Shown: positions 26,885 to 34,758 of the stretch, one piece after another
Position numbering within the stretch: position 1 is the first letter of the stretch
Layout: each line of letters starts with the position of its first letter
Assembly: GCA_963773085.1 (NCBI GenBank)
Contig: CAVYZS010000001.1
Location: forward strand, 124,001-188,000
Direction: 5' to 3'
Length of the DNA: 64,000 bases
Origin: JAENVT01 sp963773085
GTDB taxonomy: Bacteria; Actinomycetota; Acidimicrobiia; Acidimicrobiales; Ilumatobacteraceae
Notes under the pieces: generated by a model
What the model saw: the letters and a program-made list of their open reading frames with translations, nothing else
Databases searched by the model: none
Told to the model about the DNA's origin: nothing
Translations under genes and position numbers: made by a program

Positions 26885-27054
26885 GCCCTCACAATGAGCC
26901 CGACACCCCACGCGCCACATCGCCCCCGCGGCCCTTCGTCGGTCACCGACGGGCTGATCCGCGAGACCCATATGGTCGAGCATGTACGCCTGGAGATGTA
27001 CGCGCCTGATGGCGTCGAGGCTGATGCGTAACCCGCGTTGATGGGTCTACGGTC

Positions 27055-28302
27055 TTGCCGTGGCAGCACACCGGGCACGTCGATGATCAAGACGCTTTTA
27101 TCCGGGCTCGCGCCCTTCCAATCATCGTGCAGGACGGTGCGATCGCCCTCGTGATGCTCGTGCTGTCGATCGGCAGCCTCGTCGATCACAATTCTGGTGA
27201 GCCGAAGACCGACGTGTGGGTGTATCTCCTGGCTGCTGTCGGAATGGGCGCCTTGACGTGGCGTCGCAGCAACCCGCTGGCCGTCCTGGTGGTCACCTCC
27301 GGAGCCGCCGTGGCGATAGCGAGCCTCGGGTACGAAGAAGCGGGTGTGCCCCTTGCCGCGCTAATCAGCTTCTACTCTCTGGCCGCGTACGCGCGTCGAC
27401 GCCTTCGCCTCGTCGCCTGCCTCGTGCTCGCCATGGCGTTCTCGATCCTGCTGCTGACAAGCCAGACCAGCGGCTTTACTCGGGCCGATCTGGCGGCCAA
27501 TGCGTTGGCCTTCGCTGTCGTCTGGATCATCGGCGAGGCTGTGCGCACGCGCCGCGAACGCCTAGCAGATGCGTTGGAGCGTGCAGCGCGGCTGGAGCGC
27601 GATCGCGACGCGGACGCGCGCCAGGCGGTCAGCAGCGAGCGGCTGCGTATCGCCCAGGAGTTGCACGACGTGGTCGCCCACGCAATGAGCGTGATCGCCG
27701 TGCAGTCCGGCATGGGCGCTCATGTGATCGATTCCCAGCCCGACGAGGCCAAGAAGGCACTGCAGGCGATCGAGTCGACGAGCCGCAGAGCGCTCGACGA
27801 ACTGCGGCGAATGCTCGGCGTTCTGCGCGAGGAAGGCGATCGTGGTGGAGCGCTGGCGCCCGCCCCGCGAGCCGAGGATGTCGAGACCTTGATCGAGACC
27901 GTGCGCGCTGCCGGGGTGCCGGTCGAGTTGCGTTGGGAGGGAATGACTGCCGATGTGATGCCGCCTGACAGCGTTCTGCTGAATCGCTACCGAATCCTGC
28001 AGGAGGCGCTCACGAATGTGTTGAAGCATGCCGGGACTGCGTCGGTCATCGTGTCGATCGTCGAGCGTGTCGGTGAGACCACCATCGAGGTCGTCGACGA
28101 CGGTCGCGGTCTTGCCGTGGCGTCAAGGGCGCCGGGTGTACCTGGTGGCCACGGTCTGGTCGGCATGCGCGAGCGTGTGGCTCTGTTTGGCGGTTCGCTC
28201 GAGGCGGGCGCCCGTCCCGGAGGTGGATTCCGGGTCTTCGCCAGATTGCGTTGGGTCGACACCGCCGATCGTGGATCCGCACCGCTGGTGGATCAGAAAT
28301 GA
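27055..28302 (+). CDS. Sensor histidine kinase, NarL/DesK-like (HisKA_3)
   Basis: A 415 aa membrane kinase. Four or five predicted spans lie in residues ~22-165 (IIVQDGAIALVMLVLSIGSL, WVYLLAAVGMGALTW, VVTSGAAVAIASLG, LVACLVLAMAFSILLL, LAANALAFAVVWIIGE). A coiled linker leads to the HisKA_3 domain with phospho-accepting His in AQELHDVVAHAMSVIAVQ, and an HATPase domain with N-box LQEALTNVLKH and G-boxes DDGRGL and GHGLVGMRERV. The start is TTG 27055 because no ATG/GTG precedes the first span. It overlaps the response regulator by 4 nt and is divergent from the ABC exporter, a layout typical of exporter-linked systems. Confidence 0.88.
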   Translation: MPWQHTGHVDDQDAFIRARALPIIVQDGAIALVMLVLSIGSLVDHNSGEPKTDVWVYLLAAVGMGALTWRRSNPLAVLVVTSGAAVAIASLGYEEAGVPLAALISFYSLAAYARRRLRLVACLVLAMAFSILLLTSQTSGFTRADLAANALAFAVVWIIGEAVRTRRERLADALERAARLERDRDADARQAVSSERLRIAQELHDVVAHAMSVIAVQSGMGAHVIDSQPDEAKKALQAIESTSRRALDELRRMLGVLREEGDRGGALAPAPRAEDVETLIETVRAAGVPVELRWEGMTADVMPPDSVLLNRYRILQEALTNVLKHAGTASVIVSIVERVGETTIEVVDDGRGLAVASRAPGVPGGHGLVGMRERVALFGGSLEAGARPGGGFRVFARLRWVDTADRGSAPLVDQK

Positions 28303-28964
28303 CCATCAGGGTCGTCGTTGCCGACGATCAGGCGCTGGTCAGGGGCGGGTTCACCGTGCTCCTGAACTCTGCGCCCGACATCGAGGTGGTCGGCGAGGCC
28401 GGCGACGGCGCGGAAGCAGTCGACGTGGTCCTTCGCGAGCGGCCCGACATCGTGCTGATGGACATCCGAATGCCGGTTTTCGACGGCATCGAAGCGACCC
28501 GGCGGATCATCGCCGACCCCCGCACCGCATCGACGAAGATCCTGATCGTCACGACGTTCGATCTCGACGAGTACGTGTACGACGGCTTGCGCGCCGGCGC
28601 CAGCGGCTTCCTGTTGAAAGACACCCGTCCCGACATCCTCCTCGACGCTGTCAGGATCGTCGCTGACGGCGAGGCGTTGCTGGCACCGCAGATCACGCGT
28701 CGGCTGATCGAGGAGTTCACCACCCGGCCGGCGCCGGCGGTTCCCGCGGCGTCACTCGATGTGCTCACAGAGCGCGAGCGGGAAGTGCTGGTGCTGGTGG
28801 CCCGCGGCCACTCGAACGCCGAGATTGCCGAGATCCTGTACATGAGCCCGGCGACCAGTAAGACGCACGTGTCCCGCCTTCTGATGAAGCTCGAGTCCCG
28901 CGACAGGGCTCAGCTCGTGATGCGTGCCTACGAGGCCGGTCTGGTGACGCCCGGGATCGCCTGA
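28299..28964 (+). CDS. Response regulator, NarL/LuxR family
   Basis: A 221 aa regulator with receiver domain (acidic pair VADDQALVR, phospho-Asp in VLMDIRMPVFDG, Lys in FLLKDTRP) and C-terminal LuxR HTH (LTEREREVLVLVARGHSNAEIA ... SPATSKTHVSRLLMKL). The ATGA overlap with the kinase gene marks them as a pair. Confidence 0.92.
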   Translation: MTIRVVVADDQALVRGGFTVLLNSAPDIEVVGEAGDGAEAVDVVLRERPDIVLMDIRMPVFDGIEATRRIIADPRTASTKILIVTTFDLDEYVYDGLRAGASGFLLKDTRPDILLDAVRIVADGEALLAPQITRRLIEEFTTRPAPAVPAASLDVLTEREREVLVLVARGHSNAEIAEILYMSPATSKTHVSRLLMKLESRDRAQLVMRAYEAGLVTPGIA

Positions 28965-28972
28965 CACCGGAC

Positions 28973-28989
28973 GAGAGAGAGAGAGAGAG
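28973..28989. repeat. (GA)n simple repeat
   Basis: Seventeen bases of perfect GA dinucleotide repeat lie between the response regulator stop and the convergent TIGR03086 gene stop. Flanking CTGAC and GTCAG are complementary, so the tract forms the loop of a weak hairpin. Confidence 0.85.
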
Positions 28990-29550
28990 TCAGGCGCGGC
29001 GGCCGGAGTGAGCCAGCAGCTTGTTCAAAGCGGCGGCGTCGTCCTCGACCTCGACGGCCGGGCCGAAGAGGCCCGCTGACCGCAGATCGTCGGTCACGGC
29101 CACCCGAAAAAATCCGTACGACGACTCGACGAGATCCACCGGGGGATCGAACTGCTGGCCGGTCGCCTGCGCCAGATCCCACGAGTGTACGAGTAGGTCA
29201 CCGGCGGCCAATTGCAGCGCCGCGACCGCGGGAAGCGTTCCGAACGGGAGGCTGACCGGCTGGTCGAGGTCGTCGGTGACGGCCAGTGCCGCAGAGAAGC
29301 CGTCGACGGACGTCTTGAACGAGGCCCGATGGTCGTCGCCGACGAGATCGGTGGCGGCGGCACTGCCATCGAACGTCTCGCCACGGAGACCCGCAGCGAA
29401 CATGTAGCCGCCACCGATCACATGGTTCAACAGGTCGCGGACCTTCCATTCGCTGCATGGCGTCTGGACGTCGAGTTGGTCGGCCCGGGTGCCGTTCACG
29501 AGCGGCGTGAGTATTGCCACAGCACCTGTGGCCTGCGACTTGGGGTCCAT
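28990..29550 (-). CDS. TIGR03086 family metal-binding protein (DinB/maleylpyruvate isomerase-like)
   Basis: A 186 aa four-helix protein of the mycothiol-related DinB-like superfamily. Diagnostic segments are QLDVQTPCSEWKVRDLLNHVIG, with the first metal-ligand His in NHVIGG, and AGDLLVHSWDLAQATGQ with the second His and Asp. Members bind a divalent metal, and some use mycothiol. ATG 29550 has GGAGG 7 nt upstream. The function of this member is unknown. Confidence 0.82.
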   Translation of the reverse strand: MDPKSQATGAVAILTPLVNGTRADQLDVQTPCSEWKVRDLLNHVIGGGYMFAAGLRGETFDGSAAATDLVGDDHRASFKTSVDGFSAALAVTDDLDQPVSLPFGTLPAVAALQLAAGDLLVHSWDLAQATGQQFDPPVDLVESSYGFFRVAVTDDLRSAGLFGPAVEVEDDAAALNKLLAHSGRRA

Positions 29551-29665
29551 ATGTGTGCCTCCTCCAACAGCGCGAACGAGGTTCGCCGCGTGAGGCAGAA
29601 ACAGTAACACCGGCACAGCGGGCCTCGCTGCGCTGCTAAGGTGCGTCAGTTACGAGGAGGGCTCC

Positions 29666-29776
29666 ATGCCCAGCAAATCACCACAGAAGCCGTCGGCCAA
29701 GAAGGCCGGTAAGACCCTCAAGGAAAAGCGCGAGGCCAAGCGCGAGAAGAAGGAAAAGCGCCCGCCGCTGACCTGA
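29666..29776 (+). CDS. Small, very basic 36-residue protein
   Basis: An ORF encoding a Lys/Arg-rich peptide (MPSKSPQKPSAKKAGKTLKE, then KREAKREKKEKRPPLT) with a strong RBS (GAGGAGG 6 nt before ATG). It ends 14 nt before the NuoF-like gene. Composition suggests nucleic-acid binding; short Lys/Arg-rich proteins of this kind are widespread in actinobacteria with no assigned role. The RBS and non-random Lys/Glu pattern support that it is translated. Confidence 0.6.
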   Translation: MPSKSPQKPSAKKAGKTLKEKREAKREKKEKRPPLT

Positions 29777-29789
29777 CCGTAGGGCCACG

Positions 29790-31151
29790 TTGACGCACCA
29801 GCACCTGCTACCGCCGTCGCCGATCGAACGAATCGACGACTACCTGGCAGCCGGAGGTGGGCGCGGACTCGAACGCGCCATACACCTCGGCGATGTCGCG
29901 ACCATCGACGTGATCACGGCGGCCGGATTGCGAGGCCGCGGTGGGGCCGGCTTCTCGACCGGTCGAAAGTGGGCCTCGGTTCGCGACGCAGGCGCGGGGA
30001 TGCGCTTCGTCGTCGCCAACGCAGCCGAGGGTGAGCCGGCCACGTTCAAGGACCGGATGCTGATCCGCATGGACCCGTACAGCATCATCGAGGGCGCGGC
30101 CGTTGCCGCGCTCGCTGTCGGCGCCGGGACCGTCTACCTGGCGACGAAGAGGTCGTACCGGCGCGAGGTGCAAGCGCTGACGCGAGCCGCTGTCGAACTC
30201 GGTGCCGCCGGCGTGCTGCAAGAGCTCAGTGTCAACATCGTCGAAGGGCCCGACGACTACCTCTATGGTGAGGAGAAAGCGCTGCTGGAGGTGATCGAAG
30301 GTCGCGACCCGTTGCCCCGGCTCCTGCCGCCGTACGAACTCGGGCTGTTCGCCACCGACTCGGCGATCGGCTGGGAAGCAGGCGCTCGCCCGGTGTCGGG
30401 ACGAAGCGAATCCAACCCGACCGTGGTCAACAACGTCGAGACGCTGGCGTCAGCGGCGCACATCATGGCCAATGGGGTCGAGTGGTTTCGCTCGATGGGC
30501 ACGGCCGAGTCGCCCGGCACGATCATCGCCACCGTCGTCGGCGACGTCGTGCGCCCGGGTGTGCACGAGGTGGAGATGGGAACACCGTTCTCGGTCCTGC
30601 TGGATCGATGCGGCGGGCAACTTCCCGGGCGGGCGCTCAAGGCAGCGTTCTCCGGGGTGTCGAATGCCGTGCTGCCCGCAGCCGCTTTCGACGTGCCGCT
30701 GACCTATGAGGACTTCGCGGCGCGCGGCACCGGCCTCGGTGCCGCCGGCTTCGCGGTCTACGACGACTCGGTCAACATGACGGTCGTTGCCCACGCCTGG
30801 TCCCAATTTCTGGCAGCGGAGTCGTGCGGCCAATGTCCGCCGTGCAAGCAGGGCTCGTTGGCGATCACCGCTGACCTGGCGGCGATCTGCAACGGCGAAG
30901 CCGACGACCAGATCCTCGGCGAGATCGCCGCTCGCCTTCGCCGGGTGACCGACGCCAACCGATGTTTCCTCGGCACCGAGGAGCAACTGGTCGTGTCGAG
31001 CGTCCTGCGCGAGTTCCCCGAGGATGTGGCCGAGTTCCTCGAGCACGGCGGCTCGTCGACGCGCGTGGTTCATGTGCCGGTGATCAACGACATCGCCGAC
31101 GATGGCACCATCGAGTACGGCACGATCGGGTACGACCTGCGAGCCGAGTGA
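29790..31151 (+). CDS. NuoF-like NADH:acceptor oxidoreductase 51-kDa flavoprotein, stand-alone
   Basis: A 453 aa protein with the FMN/NADH-binding signature LRGRGGAGFSTGRKW, VVANAAEGEPATFKDR, the SLBB-like region (VVGDVVRPGVHEVEMGTPF) and the [4Fe-4S] site C-x2-C-x2-C (SCGQCPPCKQG, about 346-352) plus the distal Cys in ANRCFLG (~391). All FMN and cluster residues are kept. No nuoE, nuoG or hydrogenase/formate dehydrogenase genes are nearby, so it is not a complex I operon. It may serve as a diaphorase for a partner elsewhere. Start TTG 29790. Confidence 0.82.
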   Translation: MTHQHLLPPSPIERIDDYLAAGGGRGLERAIHLGDVATIDVITAAGLRGRGGAGFSTGRKWASVRDAGAGMRFVVANAAEGEPATFKDRMLIRMDPYSIIEGAAVAALAVGAGTVYLATKRSYRREVQALTRAAVELGAAGVLQELSVNIVEGPDDYLYGEEKALLEVIEGRDPLPRLLPPYELGLFATDSAIGWEAGARPVSGRSESNPTVVNNVETLASAAHIMANGVEWFRSMGTAESPGTIIATVVGDVVRPGVHEVEMGTPFSVLLDRCGGQLPGRALKAAFSGVSNAVLPAAAFDVPLTYEDFAARGTGLGAAGFAVYDDSVNMTVVAHAWSQFLAAESCGQCPPCKQGSLAITADLAAICNGEADDQILGEIAARLRRVTDANRCFLGTEEQLVVSSVLREFPEDVAEFLEHGGSSTRVVHVPVINDIADDGTIEYGTIGYDLRAE

Positions 31152-31170
31152 TCGGCTCGGGTGCCGCGAG

Positions 31171-32667
31171 CTAGCTCGTCCAGCCTGACGCGGGCCTGGC
31201 GCGCCCTCGGCCTGCGATCGGCGCAGGCCTGCGGCCGATGCCGCCGTCCTGCAGCAACATGTCGGTCATCGTCCGATCGAGGTTGCAGGAACGCCAACTG
31301 AGCATCGCCGCAGCCTCGGCCAGCACGACTTCCGGGTCGCTGATCTCGGTCTGCCAGGTCGGATCGACCGCCAGATCGAAGCATCGCCAGGATCCGTCGC
31401 CGAAGTGAACGAACGCTCGATCGCGGGTTCGCCGCACCGCCAGGTTCTGGCGTTCCAGGCGCCGGTCCCACGGCCACTTGTGCTCGCCATGTGGGATGAA
31501 GACGTCGCGCCAATCCCACTCGTAGAACGCGGCATCGCGCCAGCCGGCCGGCCGGTCGCCCCGTAGGAATGCGGTGAGTGGCAGGCCGTCGCATTGCGCA
31601 GGCACGTCGATACCCATCGCCTCGCACAACGTCGGCATGATGTCGACGTTCTCAGTGAAGTCGTCGACGACGCCGACGTGGTCGAACCGCGGATCACGCA
31701 CGATTCCCACGACGGCGTAGCTCGATTCGTAGAACCCGGCCTTTTGAACCAAGCCCTGGTCGCCCAACTGCTCGCCGTGATCGGAGGTGACAACGATGAC
31801 GGTGTTGTCCCACTCGTCACGAGCCTCCAAGGCGGCCCACACCCGAGTCAACTGGGCGTCGACTTCGCTGATCATGCCGAAGTACTGCGCCTGCATGTCG
31901 GCAACTTCGTCGGGGGCCTGCGGCGCCGCTACCACAGGGCTGCGCAGCAGACCGTCGAACAGTCGGTGACGATTGGTCGGGATCGGCATCGGCGCCGGGC
32001 AGGAACGCGGCTCGTACATCGTCGAGAACCGGCCCGCCGCACTGTAGGGAGGGTGCGGACGCAGGTACGAGAGATGGGCGAACCACGACGGACCCTGATC
32101 GTCGAGCCAGCCGAGGAAGCCATTGGTGAGAAACGTCGAGGTCGACAGCTCAGCGGGTCGCTCGTGTTCGACACCGAGGGCGGCAATTGGATCGGCGAAG
32201 TCGTAGCCATGGCTGTTCAGCCAGTGCAACCACGGGAGCTGCCAGCCGCTCATGTCGAGCACGGGATCGAACCCTGGGAGCACTCCCTCGTACGTCGAGA
32301 GTCGTGGATCGTCGGGATCATCGACGGTCCGGGGATCGACACCTTGGTCGGTGTACCCGAACAACGCCGGCTCGTACCCAGCTCGGCGAGCGGCAAGGGC
32401 GATGTTGTCGAACCGGGTGTCGAGTGGTGTGCCGTTGGCGACGACCCGGTTGTTCATCTGGTAGGTGCCGGTGTACAGGGCGGCCCGACCGGGTGAGCAG
32501 GGCGCCGCCTGCGAATAGTGGTGGGCGAGCCGGATGCCCTGATCGGCCAGGGCGTCGAGGGCCGGAGTTTGCACCACGGGATGTCCGGCGCACGAAAGGC
32601 AGTCGGCCCGGAACTGATCGAGTGTGATCAACAAGATGTTGGGTAGTGCGGCGTCGTCTCGGCCCAT
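31171..32667 (-). CDS. Sulfatase (alkaline-phosphatase superfamily)
   Basis: A 498 aa hydrolase. The metal site starts at NILLITLDQFRADCLSC, and the formylglycine signature C-x-P-x-R is CSPGRAALYTG with Cys57 as the residue to be oxidised. VVVTSDHGEQLGDQGL supplies further metal ligands. No signal peptide is visible, so it is probably cytoplasmic. Size and motifs fit aryl/choline sulfatase or phosphonate monoester hydrolase-type enzymes. Activity needs a formylglycine-generating enzyme encoded elsewhere. Confidence 0.87.
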   Translation of the reverse strand: MGRDDAALPNILLITLDQFRADCLSCAGHPVVQTPALDALADQGIRLAHHYSQAAPCSPGRAALYTGTYQMNNRVVANGTPLDTRFDNIALAARRAGYEPALFGYTDQGVDPRTVDDPDDPRLSTYEGVLPGFDPVLDMSGWQLPWLHWLNSHGYDFADPIAALGVEHERPAELSTSTFLTNGFLGWLDDQGPSWFAHLSYLRPHPPYSAAGRFSTMYEPRSCPAPMPIPTNRHRLFDGLLRSPVVAAPQAPDEVADMQAQYFGMISEVDAQLTRVWAALEARDEWDNTVIVVTSDHGEQLGDQGLVQKAGFYESSYAVVGIVRDPRFDHVGVVDDFTENVDIMPTLCEAMGIDVPAQCDGLPLTAFLRGDRPAGWRDAAFYEWDWRDVFIPHGEHKWPWDRRLERQNLAVRRTRDRAFVHFGDGSWRCFDLAVDPTWQTEISDPEVVLAEAAAMLSWRSCNLDRTMTDMLLQDGGIGRRPAPIAGRGRARPASGWTS

Positions 32668-32685
32668 CTACGGCAGAATACGTGG

Positions 32686-33766
32686 GTGAAGCTGCGGCGC
32701 CGGGCCCTGACGCTGGTTGCGACGACGCTGTTGTTCAACGTGGCAACGCCGTCGGCCTCGCCTGTCGCTCGGGCCGAGGTGCCCGAGCTGGCGTGGTGCA
32801 CCAGCGATGCCGGAATGGCCATCGGTTCCACCGGATCCAGCGTCGCCTGCCTGCAGTTCACCCTTGCGGCGCTGGGGCTGTATCACGCCACCCTCACACA
32901 GAAGTACGACAAGCCGACCGCCGAGGCGATGGCGATCTTCCAGGCCGACCATCCGCCGCTGCGTGTCGATGGCGTCGGAAGCCCGCTGGTGCTGACCGAA
33001 CTGGGGATCTACTCCGGCGTCGACAAGGAACCGCCCCCGGTCTGTCTTGCCGACGCCCGACTCGGTGTGGGATCGACCGGAGCGTCGGTGAAGTGCCTGC
33101 AGGACAAATTGATCCAAGACGGTTACCTGCTGGCGAAGGCCACCGGTACCTTCGACAAGGGCACCGCGGACAGCGCTGCGGGCCTTCCAGTTCGCAACGC
33201 CACCGCTCGAGACCGACGGGAATGCGGGTCCGTCGACGTTGGCGGCGTTGGGCATCTGGAGCGGCAAGACCACTCTCCAGGGCGGCGGGCAGATCCCAGC
33301 GTTGGCCCCGGGAGGTCCATGGCCGGCGGGCCGCGAGCCCTTCCCGAACTGGAACCTGACCCGTGACGGGATTCCCTTCTACGGCAATCACGTCGCCTGC
33401 ACGAAGGCCAACGCCGACATCATCGCCAACGAGTTCGAAAAAGACGGTGCCGACGATGCCACGCAGCAGTTCTTCACCTACATCGCATCGCGTGAGGGTG
33501 GCTGCAACTTTCTTGCAGTCAACCTCAACCTGGCCACCCGCGACGACTCGCACTGCACGTTCCAACTCAACGCCCTGGCGGGGATGTTCGAACCGCACGG
33601 CGAGCTGGGGCGGCGCGGCTGGACGGTCGACACGGTAAAGCAGTCGATGGAGAACTGCGCCGATGCCGCCAGCGATCTGTGGGTCTACTGCGGTCGCGGG
33701 CCGTGGACCCCGCCGTACGCATGTGCGCCGCCGTGGGCGGGCGACCTCGGTTTCGGCGACGCCTGA
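32686..33766 (+). pseudogene. Secreted protein with two peptidoglycan-binding domains, one frame disruption
   Basis: From GTG 32686 there is a signal peptide (RRRALTLVATTLLFNVATPS) and two PG_binding_1-like repeats (IGSTGSSVACLQFTLAALGLY and VGSTGASVKCLQDKLIQDGY). In the second repeat a one-base skip near 33177 is needed to continue as RAFQFATPPLETDGNAGPS, then a cysteine-bearing C-terminal domain (HVACTKANADIIANEFE, YIASREGGCNF, VYCGRGPWTPPYAC) of unknown function. With one base removed the protein is 359 aa without stops. It probably binds cell wall. It is divergent from the sulfatase with only an 18-nt gap. Confidence 0.7.
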
Positions 33767-33792
33767 CAGCGGCAGTCCGGGCAGTACCGAGG

Positions 33793-34584
33793 TCAGTCGG
33801 GGCAGCGGTTCACGTCGGGCGTGCCCGTCACCGGAGGGCAGAGCTTGGGATTGAAGGGGGCGAAGTCACCCTTGCGGTTGCTCCAACCCGGCACCATCCA
33901 GGCGTGCAGCATCCAGAAGTCACCGCCCGCGATGTATGTGCCGTCGCACGCGTCGGGGCCGGACGCCTGTTCGCGCACCACCCAACCGTTGTCGACGCAC
34001 AGCCCGATGTGCTGGTGCCAATGGTCGTTACCACCGGCGAAGCCCTCGGGACGTGTCGGCGACTGCAACGCGTAGGAGTAACCGACAAGCACGGGAGGGC
34101 GCTTGCGTTCGTCGAAGAGCAGCATCGATGGCGTCGCTGCGTCGAAAGGTTTGGCAATCTGCGACCACAACACCCAGTGGGTACCGATGCCCCCCGCCGG
34201 GCTCGTGGCCCGTACGTATCCGAGCGCGGCTGCTTCCTCCTCGGTGTCGTGAATCGGAATCGCCTCGACAGCGGCGCGCCACTGACTGTCGAAGACGGCC
34301 GCGTCGGCGGGACTCAACGCTTCCTTGGCGACAACCTCTCCCGAGGAGTGACCTGGGTGCTCGGCCGGGGTGCCGGCGCCGGTGCTGCCCAGGGCGACGA
34401 TCGCCTCGGCCTCTCCGAGGGCCAACCGGGTCAGCTCGGCCGCTGACTCCGGGAAGAATGTCCCGGATGCAATGGTCGTGGTGTCGGCCTGCCCCACCGA
34501 CTTCGTCGTGCCGTTCGGGCCGAGGCTCATCGTCAACGCCACGATGCCGCCAACGAGCACTACGAAGGCGAGCAATCTGTGCAT
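33793..34584 (-). CDS. Membrane-anchored or secreted protein of unknown function with a His-rich core
   Basis: A 263 aa protein with one N-terminal hydrophobic segment (LLAFVVLVGGIVALTMSL) acting as signal or anchor. The conserved-looking core is GIGTHWVLWSQI, MLLFDERKRPPVLVGYSY, NDHWHQHIGLCV and FWMLHAWMVPG, followed by a Cys/Pro-rich tail (LCPPVTGTPDVNRC). The clustered His residues suggest metal binding. I recall similar uncharacterised actinobacterial proteins but no function. ATG 34584 gives the best signal segment. Confidence 0.65.
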   Translation of the reverse strand: MHRLLAFVVLVGGIVALTMSLGPNGTTKSVGQADTTTIASGTFFPESAAELTRLALGEAEAIVALGSTGAGTPAEHPGHSSGEVVAKEALSPADAAVFDSQWRAAVEAIPIHDTEEEAAALGYVRATSPAGGIGTHWVLWSQIAKPFDAATPSMLLFDERKRPPVLVGYSYALQSPTRPEGFAGGNDHWHQHIGLCVDNGWVVREQASGPDACDGTYIAGGDFWMLHAWMVPGWSNRKGDFAPFNPKLCPPVTGTPDVNRCPD

Positions 34585-34758
34585 GGCCGTTGTTACCAAG
34601 CGCCCCAGATGATGTCAAGCCGGGCCACGCCCGCACGCAGGCTGGTCGCAGGTCCTTTGTCCCAAGTCGCAGAGTCCCGTTAGGATCAACTCGGAAACCA
34701 GGGCGGATTCCGTGGCGACGGCTGGTCGTTGTGTTGAAGTGGACCCTGGAGGATTCGA

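Noticed and set aside
28973..28989. GA repeat as a phase-variable switch
   Set aside because: It lies between two stop codons, in neither a promoter nor a reading frame.
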